DNA of 64,000 nucleotides from Erythrobacter aureus (GTDB taxonomy: Bacteria; Pseudomonadota; Alphaproteobacteria; Sphingomonadales; Sphingomonadaceae), in NCBI RefSeq assembly GCF_003355455.1, contig NZ_CP031357.1, positions 2,334,501 to 2,398,500 on the forward strand, written 5' to 3'. The position numbers were made by a program, and so were the translations under genes. The stretch's first letter is position 1, and each line of letters begins with the position of its first letter. This document shows positions 15,990 to 25,887 of the stretch, in pieces. The notes under the pieces were generated by a model, which made no database searches, was not told the DNA's origin, and was given only the letters and a program-made list of their open reading frames with translations.

Positions 15990-18464
15990 TCAGTCGCGCT
16001 GTTCGCTCAATACCTCGGCGACCTTGGAATTGATCTGCTGGACGCTGAAAGGTTTGGGAATGAAGTGCATATTGTCGATGTCGATATCGTTGCGAAGCTG
16101 CTCTTCGGCATAGCCCGACATGAACAGAATGGGGATGTCCGGCTTCACCCTACGAATGGCGCGCGCCATTGCCGGTCCATCCATCACCGGCATGACGACA
16201 TCGGAAACGATGAGATCGAACTCGGTCGAACCGTTGGCCACCTCGGCCAGCCCTTCTTCGCCATCCGTCACCGTGGTGACGGTGTAGCCGGCGCGGACCA
16301 GCGCCCGCTCTGCCACGGCGCGAACCATGTCTTCGTCCTCCACGAGCAGCAGCTTGCCGCCGGCGGACCATTCGGTGGCCTTGGGCTCCTCGGGCTCCTC
16401 CGTGGTCATATCGGCGGGCATTTCGCCCTTGTGCACGGGCAAATACATGGTGAACCGCGCACCTATGGGAGCGCCGTCAGGCCCCTGCACGTTGTCGGCA
16501 AATATGAACCCGTTGGACTGCTTGACGATGCCATAGACTGTCGACAGGCCCAGCCCGGTTCCCTTGCCCTGCTCCTTGGTCGTAAAAAAGGGCTCGAAGA
16601 TCTTGTTGAGATGCTCTTCGGGAATACCCCCGCCCGTATCCTGCACGATCAGCACGGTGTAATCGTCGGCGGGCATGATATCGATGCCCATCTTGCGCAC
16701 ATCCCGCGCCGATACGCGGCGTGTGGCGAGGGTGAGCCGACCCTTCCAGTCCTGCTTGCCACGCTTGTGAGCATTGGCCTGCATGGCATCGCGCGCGTTG
16801 ACGGCAAGATTGATGATGACCTGCTCGAGCTGCTGCGGATCGGCCCGCACCGAGCCCAGTTCGCGGTCGTGACGGACTGAAAACTCGATCTTCTCACCCA
16901 TCAGGCGTTTCAGGAGCTGGCTGACCTCGCTGACGACATCGGGCAGTTGCAGCACGACCGGGCGCAGCGTCTGCTGACGGCTGAAAGCGAGCAATTGGCG
17001 TGTCAGGCTGGCCGCACGGTTCGAATTGGCCCGGATCTGCTGGATATCGTCATAGTCGCTGTCGCCCGGCGTGTGACGCAACAGCATCAGGTCGCAATAG
17101 CCGATGATCGCCGTCAGCACATTGTTGAAATCATGCGCGACGCCCCCCGCCAATTGCCCCACCGCCTGCATCTTGGTGGCTTGGGCGACCTGGCGGCGCA
17201 GGCGCTTTTCCTCGGAGGAATCGGAAATGGAGAGCAAAACCGCCGCATCGCCCAGCCCGCGCACACCGGCAAGGCCGATCGACACCGGCTCTTCCTTGTC
17301 GTTGGCTAGTCGCACGGCCATGTCGCCGCTGGATGTCGCCCCCTTGGCAAAGCGGCGGACGGTATCGGCCATCGCGGCCTTGTCCTCGCGCACGACCAGA
17401 TCGGACGGGAATTGCGGTAGTCCTTGGCTCTCGCGCTCGACCGCGCGCAGGAAAGCTTTGTTGGCGAACAGGAAACGGCTGTCGCGATCTGTCAGGGCAA
17501 GACCCAGCGGCAATGCGGAAAGCAAGGCTTCGAGTTGCGGAACCGCGGCTTTGCCGTTATTTTCCCAACCCCCGCCGATCCCCACGGTGCTGTCGACAAG
17601 CAACATCATGGACGGCGCCTGATCGGCATCGCTCAACCTGCCGTCCGCCGCCACATCGAGCGGTACATGGACCAGCGTCTGGGGCGATCCCTGCTGGCCT
17701 TCGCGCGCGAAATAGATGCGGTCGCGATCGTCGGAACGTAGCAATTGTACGAATTCGACCCCGCCGAGCGACTTTTCCCGACTGCCCGTAACGCGCTCCG
17801 CCAGGCCCGGCGTGGTCGAAAGCACAATGCCATCGGGCGCCACCAGAGCAAGCTCGATCCCCGCACGCGAAATTACTTCGCCGAGCCGACCCGACATCCG
17901 TTCCGCCAACCCGTCATAGCTGCGTTCCTCGCGAATTTCCGCGAAGCGCCATACAAGATAGGCTTCTCCGCGTCCGCTGCGATCGATGCGCAAACGGTAC
18001 CGCATGTCGGAATCAGTTACGCGCACGTCGTCCAGCTTGGCCGATCCATCCCTCCATGCATCGCGAACCGCGCCCATCACGGCTTCGCGCGTTTCCGTCT
18101 CGAACGGCAGATCGAAGGGCATCACATTGCCTCCGTACCAGCGTTCATAGGTCGAATTGGCGCAGACCATGCGATTGGCCCGATCGATGATGGCCACGCC
18201 GCGCCTGCGGTTCTCGATGGCCGCGCTGGTCACCGACCAATCGGGCTGAAGCGTCGTTTCTTCGATCGGCACAGTTCTCAGGCGGGCGGTCAGCAGGATT
18301 GTCAGAAGAACGGCGACCAGCGCACCACCATAAGCCAAGGCGACCATGCTCTGCTCGCCGACCAGCCATATCAGGAGGACCGAGACGACACAGGCCGCCG
18401 CAATCCCGAGCATGAGTGGCACGGGGGGCAGCGTCGCGGCGGCACTGTCCTCGCGCATGATCAT
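15990..18464 (-). CDS. cckA: Hybrid sensor histidine kinase CckA
   Basis: 824 aa. In alphaproteobacteria CckA phosphorylates ChpT, which passes phosphate to CtrA, the cell-cycle and motility regulator. Two membrane helices sit near residues 15-65. PAS-like domains follow, then the HisKA dimerisation domain with the phospho-accepting His in GGVAHDFNNVLTAIIGYCD, the HATPase domain (VNARDAM, DTGGGIPEEHL, GKGTGLGLSTVYGIVK) and a C-terminal receiver with Asp in LIVSDVVMPVMDG. The ATG at 18464 overlaps the DUF2062 gene stop as ATGA, so the two are translationally coupled. chpT and ctrA are not in the window. Confidence 0.93.
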   Translation of the reverse strand: MIMREDSAAATLPPVPLMLGIAAACVVSVLLIWLVGEQSMVALAYGGALVAVLLTILLTARLRTVPIEETTLQPDWSVTSAAIENRRRGVAIIDRANRMVCANSTYERWYGGNVMPFDLPFETETREAVMGAVRDAWRDGSAKLDDVRVTDSDMRYRLRIDRSGRGEAYLVWRFAEIREERSYDGLAERMSGRLGEVISRAGIELALVAPDGIVLSTTPGLAERVTGSREKSLGGVEFVQLLRSDDRDRIYFAREGQQGSPQTLVHVPLDVAADGRLSDADQAPSMMLLVDSTVGIGGGWENNGKAAVPQLEALLSALPLGLALTDRDSRFLFANKAFLRAVERESQGLPQFPSDLVVREDKAAMADTVRRFAKGATSSGDMAVRLANDKEEPVSIGLAGVRGLGDAAVLLSISDSSEEKRLRRQVAQATKMQAVGQLAGGVAHDFNNVLTAIIGYCDLMLLRHTPGDSDYDDIQQIRANSNRAASLTRQLLAFSRQQTLRPVVLQLPDVVSEVSQLLKRLMGEKIEFSVRHDRELGSVRADPQQLEQVIINLAVNARDAMQANAHKRGKQDWKGRLTLATRRVSARDVRKMGIDIMPADDYTVLIVQDTGGGIPEEHLNKIFEPFFTTKEQGKGTGLGLSTVYGIVKQSNGFIFADNVQGPDGAPIGARFTMYLPVHKGEMPADMTTEEPEEPKATEWSAGGKLLLVEDEDMVRAVAERALVRAGYTVTTVTDGEEGLAEVANGSTEFDLIVSDVVMPVMDGPAMARAIRRVKPDIPILFMSGYAEEQLRNDIDIDNMHFIPKPFSVQQINSKVAEVLSEQRD

Positions 18465-19069
18465 GCGTCGGCACCCTTCTGCAAACGTTCGTCGAGACGG
18501 CTCTCCATGGCTTTCAATCGCCGCTGACGTCTGCGCGCTACGACAAAGCGCCATACGAAACCTGAAAGCAGATACCCGATCGCCGCACCGACGATGGCGA
18601 GCACGGTGAAGCCGAAAATCGTCACCAACACGGTCACTCCGACACCCTCGAACATTTCGATGAACCAGGCCCAGCGTCCGCTATTGATCTCTTCCTGCGC
18701 GGCGCCGCCGGTGGCCGCGAGATCGACCTTGAGAATGAAAACGCCGAGCTTGTTGGCGATCACCGCCCAGAATGGAAAAGTGAACGGATTGGTGATGAAG
18801 GTCACGATCGCCGAGAGAGGAACGTTAGCCCGCGCGGGCAGCGCCAGAAACGCGGCAAGGAATATCTGGCCGACCGGGATGATGAATCCTGCGAATATGC
18901 CGAGCGCAACGCCGCGCGGTACGCTCCGGCGGGTGAACCGCCACAATTCCGGCGTCAGGAACCGATGGGCGATCGGACGCAAATATCTGTTCCGCGCCAT
19001 TTCCTCGCGCGTGGGCATATGCGCGCGGATCCAGTCCGCCAGAAAGGTCTTCGATCTGCGCTTGTTCAT
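18461..19069 (-). CDS. DUF2062 domain membrane protein
   Basis: 202 aa inner-membrane protein. The DUF2062 block contains VPRGVALGIFAGFIIPVGQ and TFITNPFTFPFWAVIANKLG, with three to four hydrophobic helices and a basic C-terminus. Function is not established. The start is set at ATG 19069; a GTG six bases upstream is possible. It overlaps cckA by four bases, a coupling that suggests a link to the CckA membrane sensor, though this is inference. Confidence 0.85.
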   Translation of the reverse strand: MNKRRSKTFLADWIRAHMPTREEMARNRYLRPIAHRFLTPELWRFTRRSVPRGVALGIFAGFIIPVGQIFLAAFLALPARANVPLSAIVTFITNPFTFPFWAVIANKLGVFILKVDLAATGGAAQEEINSGRWAWFIEMFEGVGVTVLVTIFGFTVLAIVGAAIGYLLSGFVWRFVVARRRQRRLKAMESRLDERLQKGADA

Positions 19070-19196
19070 GGCCACGCCCCTGCCATGCGCCGCCTCATCG
19101 GCGAGTTCAAGGGGGTGAGAGAGGCGGCTTGCGACGAATGCGGCATGTCTGGCAATGTGGTTAGCCCGGCGTGTTTTATAAGGGCATGGGTGCAGA

Positions 19197-19679
19197 TCAG
19201 CCGCGTTCGCGCATCAATCGAGCCTTGTCGCGCTTCCAGTCGCGATCCTTGATGCTGGCGCGCTTGTCATGCGCCTGCTTGCCTTTGGCGAGCGCCAGCT
19301 CGACCTTGGCCCTGCCGGTACTGTTGAAATAGACAGACAGGGGTACCAACGTCATGCCCTTGCGCTCGACAGCGCCGAACAGCTTCTCGATCTCGCGCGC
19401 GTGAAGCAGAAGCTTGCGCGGTCGGCGCGGTTCGTGGTTCAGCCGGTTACCGTGCGAATATTCCGGAATATTGGCGTTGACCAGCCACACTTGCCCGTCG
19501 CGTATCTCGGCGTAGCTTTCCTTGATGCTGGCCTCGCCGGCCCGCAAAGCCTTCACTTCTGTGCCTTGCAGCGCCAGCCCCGCTTCGAACGTATCCTCGA
19601 CATGGTAGTCGAAGCGCGCGCGACGATTGTCGGCGACGACTTTCTGCTTGTCGAACGTAGAGGGTTTGGGACGAGCCAT
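19197..19679 (-). CDS. smpB: SsrA-binding protein SmpB
   Basis: 160 aa. Binds tmRNA and brings it to stalled ribosomes for trans-translation. Family blocks: ADNRRARFDYHVEDTFEAG, GTEVKALRAGEASIKESY, LLLHAREIEKL, LVPLSVYFNSTGRAKVELAL and the basic C-terminal tail KRDKARLMRERG that reads the mRNA channel. The start at 19679 gives the family N-terminus; the longer ORF upstream overlaps dapA and is not coding. It follows dapA by 40 bases on the same strand. The tmRNA gene itself was not found in the window. Confidence 0.95.
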   Translation of the reverse strand: MARPKPSTFDKQKVVADNRRARFDYHVEDTFEAGLALQGTEVKALRAGEASIKESYAEIRDGQVWLVNANIPEYSHGNRLNHEPRRPRKLLLHAREIEKLFGAVERKGMTLVPLSVYFNSTGRAKVELALAKGKQAHDKRASIKDRDWKRDKARLMRERG

Positions 19680-19719
19680 AAGGCGGGCGCATGTAGGCGC
19701 TTGCGACGCGCCTGCCAAG

Positions 19720-20601
19720 TCAGACCAGGCCGGCGATCCCAAGTGCTTCGTCGACGGCTTCGCGGCTTTCCTTGCTGGCGTTGCACAGCGGCAGGCGGAC
19801 ATCGGGCGAAAACCAGTCGTGAACGCGGCTAAGCGCATATTTGACCGGGGCCGGGCTGGCGTCCGAGAACATGGCGTAGTGCAGCGGAAACAGCCGGTCG
19901 TTCAATTCGCGTGCCTTGACCAGATCGTTGGCCGCGATTGCTTCATGGAACTCCGCGCATAGCGCCGGTGCGACATTGGCGGTGACCGAAATGCAGCCCG
20001 CCCCGCCAGCGGCCGAATGCGGCAGCCACAATTCGTCATTGCCCGAAAGCTGGCAGAATTCGTGATCCAGCCCCATGCGGTGATCGGCGACGCGGGACAA
20101 ATCGCCGCTGGCGTCCTTGATGGCGACGATGCGGCTGGGATATTTACGGACCAGTTCGACAACCGTCTCATCCTCGATGTCGGTTACCGTGCGGCTGGGG
20201 ACATTATAGAGCACGATCGGCAGATCGCTGTTTTCGGCAAGATAGCTGAAATGGGCAATGAGCCCGGCCTGGCTCGGGCGGTTATAATAGGGCGCGACGC
20301 ACAGTCCCGCCGCAGCCCCGGCTTTCTTGGAAAACTGCATGTGTAGCAGCGCATTGCGCGTATCGTTCGAGCCGCATCCGGCAATCACGGGTACGCGGCC
20401 CGCCGCCTGTTCGATGCATATCTCGACAACGCGGTGATGCTCGGCGTTCGACAGTGTCGACGCTTCGCCCGTGGTGCCGCACGGCACCAGCGCTTTGCTA
20501 CCGTTTTCGATCTGCCAATCGACCAGCTTCCGGAAAGCCGCTTCGTCCAACGACCCGTCGCGAAAAGGAGTCGCCAGAGCTGGAATCGAGCCTGAGAACA
20601 T
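19720..20601 (-). CDS. dapA: 4-hydroxy-tetrahydrodipicolinate synthase
   Basis: 293 aa, usual length. Condenses pyruvate with aspartate semialdehyde in lysine and diaminopimelate synthesis. TIM-barrel enzyme with the GTTGEAST pyruvate loop near residue 43, the catalytic Tyr in LYNVPSRT and the Schiff-base Lys in IVAIKDASGDL. Likely co-transcribed with smpB just downstream. The next gene upstream (slt) is divergent, so the 95 bases between hold both promoters. Confidence 0.96.
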   Translation of the reverse strand: MFSGSIPALATPFRDGSLDEAAFRKLVDWQIENGSKALVPCGTTGEASTLSNAEHHRVVEICIEQAAGRVPVIAGCGSNDTRNALLHMQFSKKAGAAAGLCVAPYYNRPSQAGLIAHFSYLAENSDLPIVLYNVPSRTVTDIEDETVVELVRKYPSRIVAIKDASGDLSRVADHRMGLDHEFCQLSGNDELWLPHSAAGGAGCISVTANVAPALCAEFHEAIAANDLVKARELNDRLFPLHYAMFSDASPAPVKYALSRVHDWFSPDVRLPLCNASKESREAVDEALGIAGLV

Positions 20602-20696
20602 TTACGGGAGTCCTGCGTTAGGGGTATGAAACAAGGCGATTTTCGGCGGTTCGCGCCACAATTCATTCAGCGCCTGATAAGGAGGGGCCGGGCACG

Positions 20697-22640
20697 ATGT
20701 CCAGCATGGGTCGAAAAACTATTTTCTCACTCGCTCTTATGGCCGGTTCTTCACTGGTCTTTCCCACCATCGCGCAGGCGCAGAATACCTCACGCGCCGA
20801 TATGGTCGCGCAGCAGCCAGGGCGGATGGATCAGGCCGTGGGCCAATGGGAATATCTGACCAAGCAGGAGGAGCTGCCCTTCGCTTCCTATGCGGGTTTC
20901 GTCACAACCTACCCCGATTTTCCCAAACAGGAATTGCTGCGCTACCGTGCCGAAGCCGCGCTGGACCGGGATGCTCCCTCGTCGCAATCGCTGGTCGCAT
21001 TTTTCGACAAGTACCCGCCGCTGACCAATGGCGGCAAGGCGCGTTATGCTCTGGCGCTCGCGTCGCTCGATCGCCCCGAAGCGTTCGACGTGGCGCGGAA
21101 GGCCTGGCGGGGCGGACCAATGAGCGGCCCGTCCGAGCTCTACATACAGGGCCTGTTCGGCGGGCGCTTCGGCCCGGAAGATCACGATGCGCGCATGGAT
21201 GCCTTGCTTTGGCAAGGTGATTACGAGGCCGCGTCGCGCCACGTCGTGCGCGTCTCACCGGCCTATCGCGAGATGGCACAGGCGCGTCTTGCCCTATTGC
21301 AGGGCAGCACTCCGACACAGGCCGGGCTTGCCATTCCGGACGGTGCGCTGAGCGATGCGGGCTATGTCTATAACCTTACTCGCCACTATCGCAGCTCGGG
21401 TCAGCCCTTCCGCGCGGTCGAGCTCCTGGCGACACGGGCGCAATTCGCCGCGCCCGCCATCGATGGGACACTGTTCGTTTCCGAAGCGCTGGCAGTTGCG
21501 AAGAGCGCGGGTGCGAGCCAGGCGGTCAGCATCGCGTCGAAAGTCGACGATGTCTTCGCGCCGGGCACCGATATCTCGGAAGGCAGCTTCACCCTGCGCG
21601 ACAAATATACCGATCTCATGTGGCTGGGCGGGACCAAGGCGCTGTGGTCGCTCGACGATGGCGCGCGCGCGGCCCCGCTCTTCTATCGCTACGGTACCGC
21701 GGCCAAAACGCCGCTCACCCGTTCCAAGGGGTTTTACTGGGCCGGACGCGCCGCAGCCCGTGCGGGTGACCGCGCCGAGGCGGAGCGGTATTGGCAGATG
21801 GCCGCAGATTTTCCCGACTGGTATTACGGCCAGCTTGCGCTCAGCGAACTGCGGCAGCCAATGCCGAACTTCGCCCAGGTGCCGCAGCCCGATGCGGCCG
21901 AACGCGCGGCCTTCGAAGCTGATCCGCTGACCGGCGCATTGCGCGCGATTGCGCGCAACCGCCGCGATTGGCGTACCGAACGCGCCTTTTTCGAAGCGAT
22001 TGCCGACAAGGCAGACACGCCCGGCGAGATGGCACTGGTCGGCCAGCTTGCCCGCGAAACGGGTCTTGAAGAAATGGCGGTGGTCGCCGGTCTGGTTGCG
22101 GGCGAGCACGGCCTCAAGGGTTTCGAGCGGCTCGGCTATCCGACCGTGCCCACGCATTCGGGCGCCAACTGGACCATGGTCCATGCGATCGCACGGCAGG
22201 AAAGCGAATTCGACCGCAATCGTATCAGCCATGCCGGTGCGCGCGGCATGATGCAGCTCATGCCCGGCACCGCGCGCGAGGAGGCCGGCAAGATCGGCGT
22301 GCGCTACATGTCCGCCAGCCTGACGGAAAGCCCGAGCTACAATATCCGCCTTGGCGATGCGCATTTCGCCCGGCTGATGGATCGGTACGATGGCGCTTAT
22401 CCGCTCGCCATTGCAGCGTATAATGCGGGCCCCGGGCGGGTGAACCAGTGGCTGCGTCTCAATGGCGACCCGCGTACAGGCGCGGTCGACTGGGTCACGT
22501 GGATCGAGCAGATACCGGCGAATTTCGAGACGCGTTATTACGTCATGCGTGTGATCGGGAATGCTGTCAGCTATGCCAATATGCACCCGGACAAATCGGC
22601 CGGGCACGAACGCGATATCGCCAATTACCTGCGGCGCTGA
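20697..22640 (+). CDS. slt: Soluble lytic murein transglycosylase
   Basis: 647 aa periplasmic protein. A signal peptide spans residues 1-28, ending near AQAQ. A long alpha-superhelical region follows, and the C-terminal lysozyme-like SLT domain has the catalytic Glu in IARQESEFDRN, then GARGMMQLMPGTA and YPLAIAAYNAGPGRVNQWL. It cleaves the glycan strand of peptidoglycan with formation of anhydro-muramic acid. The start at 20697 has GGAGGGG upstream; an ATG nine bases further in is an alternative. greB follows 23 bases after the stop. Confidence 0.92.
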   Translation: MSSMGRKTIFSLALMAGSSLVFPTIAQAQNTSRADMVAQQPGRMDQAVGQWEYLTKQEELPFASYAGFVTTYPDFPKQELLRYRAEAALDRDAPSSQSLVAFFDKYPPLTNGGKARYALALASLDRPEAFDVARKAWRGGPMSGPSELYIQGLFGGRFGPEDHDARMDALLWQGDYEAASRHVVRVSPAYREMAQARLALLQGSTPTQAGLAIPDGALSDAGYVYNLTRHYRSSGQPFRAVELLATRAQFAAPAIDGTLFVSEALAVAKSAGASQAVSIASKVDDVFAPGTDISEGSFTLRDKYTDLMWLGGTKALWSLDDGARAAPLFYRYGTAAKTPLTRSKGFYWAGRAAARAGDRAEAERYWQMAADFPDWYYGQLALSELRQPMPNFAQVPQPDAAERAAFEADPLTGALRAIARNRRDWRTERAFFEAIADKADTPGEMALVGQLARETGLEEMAVVAGLVAGEHGLKGFERLGYPTVPTHSGANWTMVHAIARQESEFDRNRISHAGARGMMQLMPGTAREEAGKIGVRYMSASLTESPSYNIRLGDAHFARLMDRYDGAYPLAIAAYNAGPGRVNQWLRLNGDPRTGAVDWVTWIEQIPANFETRYYVMRVIGNAVSYANMHPDKSAGHERDIANYLRR

Positions 22641-22663
22641 ATTGCGCTAGGGCCGCAGCCCTA

Positions 22664-23143
22664 ATGCAAGGCAAGACCAATCCCGTAACGCCCGCAGGCT
22701 ATGCCGCGATGAAGGCGCGCTACGACCATCTGCTCGGCACCGAGCGGCCGGAAATCGTCGAAATCGTCAGTTGGGCGGCGGGCAATGGTGATCGCAGCGA
22801 AAATGGCGATTATCTCTACGGTCGCAAGCGTATGCGGGAAATCGATCGCGAGCTGGCGCATCTGGCCCGGAGAATGAAAGCCGCGCGGGTGATCGATCCG
22901 GCCGAACAACCCGACAAGGCACGCGCCTTCTTCGGGGCCACCGTCACACTCGCCGACGAGGACGACAGGGAAAAGGTCGTGACTCTCGTCGGCGACGACG
23001 AACAGGATGCCAGTGCGGGCCGGATAGGCTGGTCTTCGCCGCTGGCTCGCGCCTTGAAGGGGGCAGCTATCGGGGATTTGCGCAGCGTGCGGCTTCCCGG
23101 CGGGCTGAAAGAGTGGGAGATCGTGGCGATCGACTATGCGTAA
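22664..23143 (+). CDS. greB: Transcription elongation factor GreB
   Basis: 159 aa. Binds the secondary channel of RNA polymerase and stimulates cleavage of backtracked RNA. The N-terminal coiled coil contains VSWAAGNGDRSENGDYLYGRK, where the acidic tip residues carry the cleavage function, followed by the C-terminal FKBP-like domain (FGATVTL, IGWSSPLARAL). Start at 22664 matches the family. Its stop overlaps the next gene by eight bases. Confidence 0.9.
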   Translation: MQGKTNPVTPAGYAAMKARYDHLLGTERPEIVEIVSWAAGNGDRSENGDYLYGRKRMREIDRELAHLARRMKAARVIDPAEQPDKARAFFGATVTLADEDDREKVVTLVGDDEQDASAGRIGWSSPLARALKGAAIGDLRSVRLPGGLKEWEIVAIDYA

Positions 23144-23618
23144 GCTCGCGGCCCTGTTCCTGATCGTACTCGCCGCCCCCCTCTCGGCCAAGGATGATCT
23201 CGGGGTATTTTCCGATTGGGCGGCCTTTCGCGACCCTTCGGTTCCGCGCTGCTATGCCATTGCCATGCCCACCCCTAGTCGCCTGAGCCGAGAGTTCGAG
23301 CCTTTCGCGACCATCGGCACTTGGCCGCGGCAAAACCGGCGTGGAGAGGTGCATTTTCGCCTGTCCCGCCAAATCATGCACAGCTCGGCCATCACGCTCG
23401 CCATCGGCGGCAAGCGCTTCCGCCTCAGCGGCGGCGGTGGCGATGCCTGGGCGCATGACCGCGCGATGGACGCAGCGATCGTCGCCGCCATGCGTTCGGC
23501 CGAGCGCATGACCATCAGCGCCACGGACAAACGCGGTCGCCGATTTGCGAACAGCTACTCACTGTCGGGCGCGGCGACCGCGATGGATGCCGCCACCCTC
23601 GCCTGCGCCCGGCGCTGA
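23136..23618 (+). CDS. Secreted protein of unknown function
   Basis: 160 aa with a signal peptide ending near residue 18 (PLSAKDD). The mature part starts with FSDWAAFRDPSVPRCYAIAMP and continues as a beta-rich domain; a single cysteine pair is possible between that Cys and the one at the C-terminus (LACARR). The opening resembles short periplasmic sphingomonad proteins related to the IalB type, but the match is weak. It overlaps greB by eight bases, so it is translationally coupled to it. Confidence 0.7.
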   Translation: MRKLAALFLIVLAAPLSAKDDLGVFSDWAAFRDPSVPRCYAIAMPTPSRLSREFEPFATIGTWPRQNRRGEVHFRLSRQIMHSSAITLAIGGKRFRLSGGGGDAWAHDRAMDAAIVAAMRSAERMTISATDKRGRRFANSYSLSGAATAMDAATLACARR

Positions 23619-23635
23619 ACCGCGGAAAAAGGAAA

Positions 23636-23673
23636 GAAAAAGGGGCCCGAAAGCGCCATCGCTCCCCGGCCCC
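23636..23673 (-). terminator. Terminator of the outer-membrane protein gene
   Basis: GGGGCC / GGCCCC stem followed on the minus strand by TTTTT, about 25 bases past the stop of the beta-barrel gene; it may also serve the convergent gene. Confidence 0.7.
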
Positions 23674-23695
23674 AATTCATGACGCGGGCTATCGC

Positions 23696-24361
23696 TTAGA
23701 AGCGAACGCCAACGCCCGCCATGATCTGGTGACGGTCCAGATCGACGTCGAAACGATCGCTGTCGGGCAGCGTGCCGTCGAAGTCCACTTCGCCTTCGGT
23801 GTAGTTCGAATAGCGATATTCGACATTCATGAAGGTCCGTGGATTGATGGCATATTCGATACCCGCACCGGCGCGCCAGCCATCGAGGTCGAAGCTTTCG
23901 CGGAACTCGCTGGTGCCGTCATTGGCAAGGATATCGAGCTTGGCGTTGGTATAGCCGCCCTTGGCATAGAGCAGCAGGTCCGGGGCGACCTTGGCACCGA
24001 CGCGCGCGCCGAGGAACAGGTCGCGTCCCGCTTCGACTTCGCCGAAGCCGAAGCCTTCGAAATCGCCATTGTCGAATTCGGTCTTGGCGGTTGAATCGGT
24101 CAGTTCCGCCTCGAGCCCGATGACTGCGCCGCCGAGGTCGAAATCGTAACCGGCCTGCACACCGTAAACCAGGCCGTCGATCGACTGGTCGTTGTTGTCG
24201 TTGCCGTCGTCATCGACACTGCTGCCGGCCTTCAGCGCATCATAGCCCGCCACGCCCTGGACGCGGAAGCCATCGAAATTGCCGCTGGCATCCTGCGCCA
24301 TGGCAGGCGTGGCAAAGGCGGCCATCGAACCGGCTACGAGCAGGGTTGAAATCTTCTTCAT
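23696..24361 (-). CDS. Outer-membrane beta-barrel protein
   Basis: 221 aa. Signal peptide to residue 23 (ATPAMAQDA). The rest is an eight-strand barrel of the Omp25/OmpA-like type, with alternating hydrophobic strands, acidic Asp/Asn-rich loops, and a C-terminal strand ending in VGVRF, the aromatic terminus used for BAM insertion. The start at 24361 is set by the signal peptide. Likely an abundant surface protein; the exact role is unknown. Confidence 0.88.
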   Translation of the reverse strand: MKKISTLLVAGSMAAFATPAMAQDASGNFDGFRVQGVAGYDALKAGSSVDDDGNDNNDQSIDGLVYGVQAGYDFDLGGAVIGLEAELTDSTAKTEFDNGDFEGFGFGEVEAGRDLFLGARVGAKVAPDLLLYAKGGYTNAKLDILANDGTSEFRESFDLDGWRAGAGIEYAINPRTFMNVEYRYSNYTEGEVDFDGTLPDSDRFDVDLDRHQIMAGVGVRF

Positions 24362-24639
24362 GTACGAACTCCGTTTTGTTGACCCGCAGCTTTCATGCTG
24401 CGTGGACTGGGAGAACGCCGCGAGATTGCAAACAGTTTCATTAACCTCAAACAACAGGATATTGTTGCAAATTGAACACATGTTGCGCGATGAAAAGGTG
24501 ATTTTAGTAGACGGGGCGTTGGGAACACGACTTCTAAAGGGGATTTGCATGGCTGAGGCGCGTCAGCCCGATGGACGCTCGGCTCACGCGGCGCGTGCAC
24601 TTTGCTTTCGCCGCAACAGGCCCTATATGCGCCGCTCCC

Positions 24640-25887
24640 ATGGCCGATACGACACTCATGAGCATCCCCGGGCAGGTGGACCCGGTTCCCGTCGCGCGTG
24701 ACATCACGCCGCGCGAAGATGGCCGCGTGGACCTGATCGGCCTGCCGAAAGACCGCATTCGCGAATTGTTCGCCGAAGCGGGACTGGACACAAAGCAGGC
24801 CAAGCTGCGCGCCAAGCAGGTCTTCCACTGGCTCTATCATCGCGGCGTCACCGATTTCGCGGCGATGACCGATATCGCCAAGACCATGCGCCCCTGGCTC
24901 GCCAAGCGGTTCTACATCGGGCGGCCCGATATCGTCGAAGCCCAGCATTCGACCGATGGCACGCGCAAATGGTTGCTGCGCACCTCGGACGGGCACGAGT
25001 TCGAAATGGTCTTCATCCCCGATGCGGATCGCGGCACGCTGTGCGTGTCGAGCCAGGTCGGCTGCACTCTCAATTGCCGTTTCTGCCACACCGGCACCAT
25101 GCGCCTCGTGCGCAACCTCACCCCGGGCGAAATCGTCGGCCAGGTCCTGCTCGCGCGCGATGCGCTGGGCGAATGGCCGAAGGGCAAGATGGATTTCGCC
25201 GACGAAGAGAGCGAAACCGAATACCGCGCCGATGGCCGCCTGCTGACCAACATCGTGATGATGGGCATGGGCGAACCGCTCTATAATTTCGACAACGTCC
25301 GCGATGCGCTGAAGTTGGTGATGGATGGGGAAGGTCTGGCCCTGTCGAAGCGCCGGATCACGCTATCGACCAGCGGCGTTGTTCCCATGATGGACAAGTG
25401 CGGCAAAGAAATAGGCGTCAACCTCGCGGTCAGCCTTCATGCTGTGACCAAGGACGTCCGCGACGAAATTGTGCCGCTCAACAAGAAATACGGCATCGAG
25501 GAATTGCTGCAGGCGTGCTCGGATTATCACGGCGCCAGCAATGCGCGCCGGATCACCTTCGAATATGTCATGCTCAAGGACAAGAACGACAGTGACGAGG
25601 ATGCGCACGAGCTTGTACGGCTGATCAAGCAGTACAAGCTGCCCGCCAAGGTGAACCTGATCCCGTTCAACCCCTGGCCCGGGGCGCCTTATGAATGCTC
25701 GACGCCGGAGCGGGTAAAACGCTTCTCCTCGATCGTCTTCGAGCACGGCATCAGCGCGCCCGTGCGCACGCCGCGCGGCCGCGATATCGACGCCGCCTGC
25801 GGCCAGCTCAAGACAGCAGCCGAGAAGAAGAGCCGCGCCCAGCGCGACCGCGAAGCTGCCGAAGCCACAGAGGCTGCCGCCTCCTGA
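24640..25887 (+). CDS. rlmN: Dual-specificity rRNA/tRNA adenine-C2 methyltransferase RlmN
   Basis: 415 aa radical-SAM enzyme that methylates C2 of A2503 in 23S rRNA and A37 in some tRNAs. The CX3CX2C iron-sulfur motif is GCTLNCRFCHTG, preceded by SSQVG; NIVMMGMGEPLYNFDNV and ITLSTSGVVP follow, and the second catalytic Cys is in RGRDIDAACGQL. It carries an insert (EEESETEYRADGRL region) common in alphaproteobacteria. Start at 24640 (MADTTLM). It overlaps the next gene by one base (TGATG). Confidence 0.95.
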   Translation: MADTTLMSIPGQVDPVPVARDITPREDGRVDLIGLPKDRIRELFAEAGLDTKQAKLRAKQVFHWLYHRGVTDFAAMTDIAKTMRPWLAKRFYIGRPDIVEAQHSTDGTRKWLLRTSDGHEFEMVFIPDADRGTLCVSSQVGCTLNCRFCHTGTMRLVRNLTPGEIVGQVLLARDALGEWPKGKMDFADEESETEYRADGRLLTNIVMMGMGEPLYNFDNVRDALKLVMDGEGLALSKRRITLSTSGVVPMMDKCGKEIGVNLAVSLHAVTKDVRDEIVPLNKKYGIEELLQACSDYHGASNARRITFEYVMLKDKNDSDEDAHELVRLIKQYKLPAKVNLIPFNPWPGAPYECSTPERVKRFSSIVFEHGISAPVRTPRGRDIDAACGQLKTAAEKKSRAQRDREAAEATEAAAS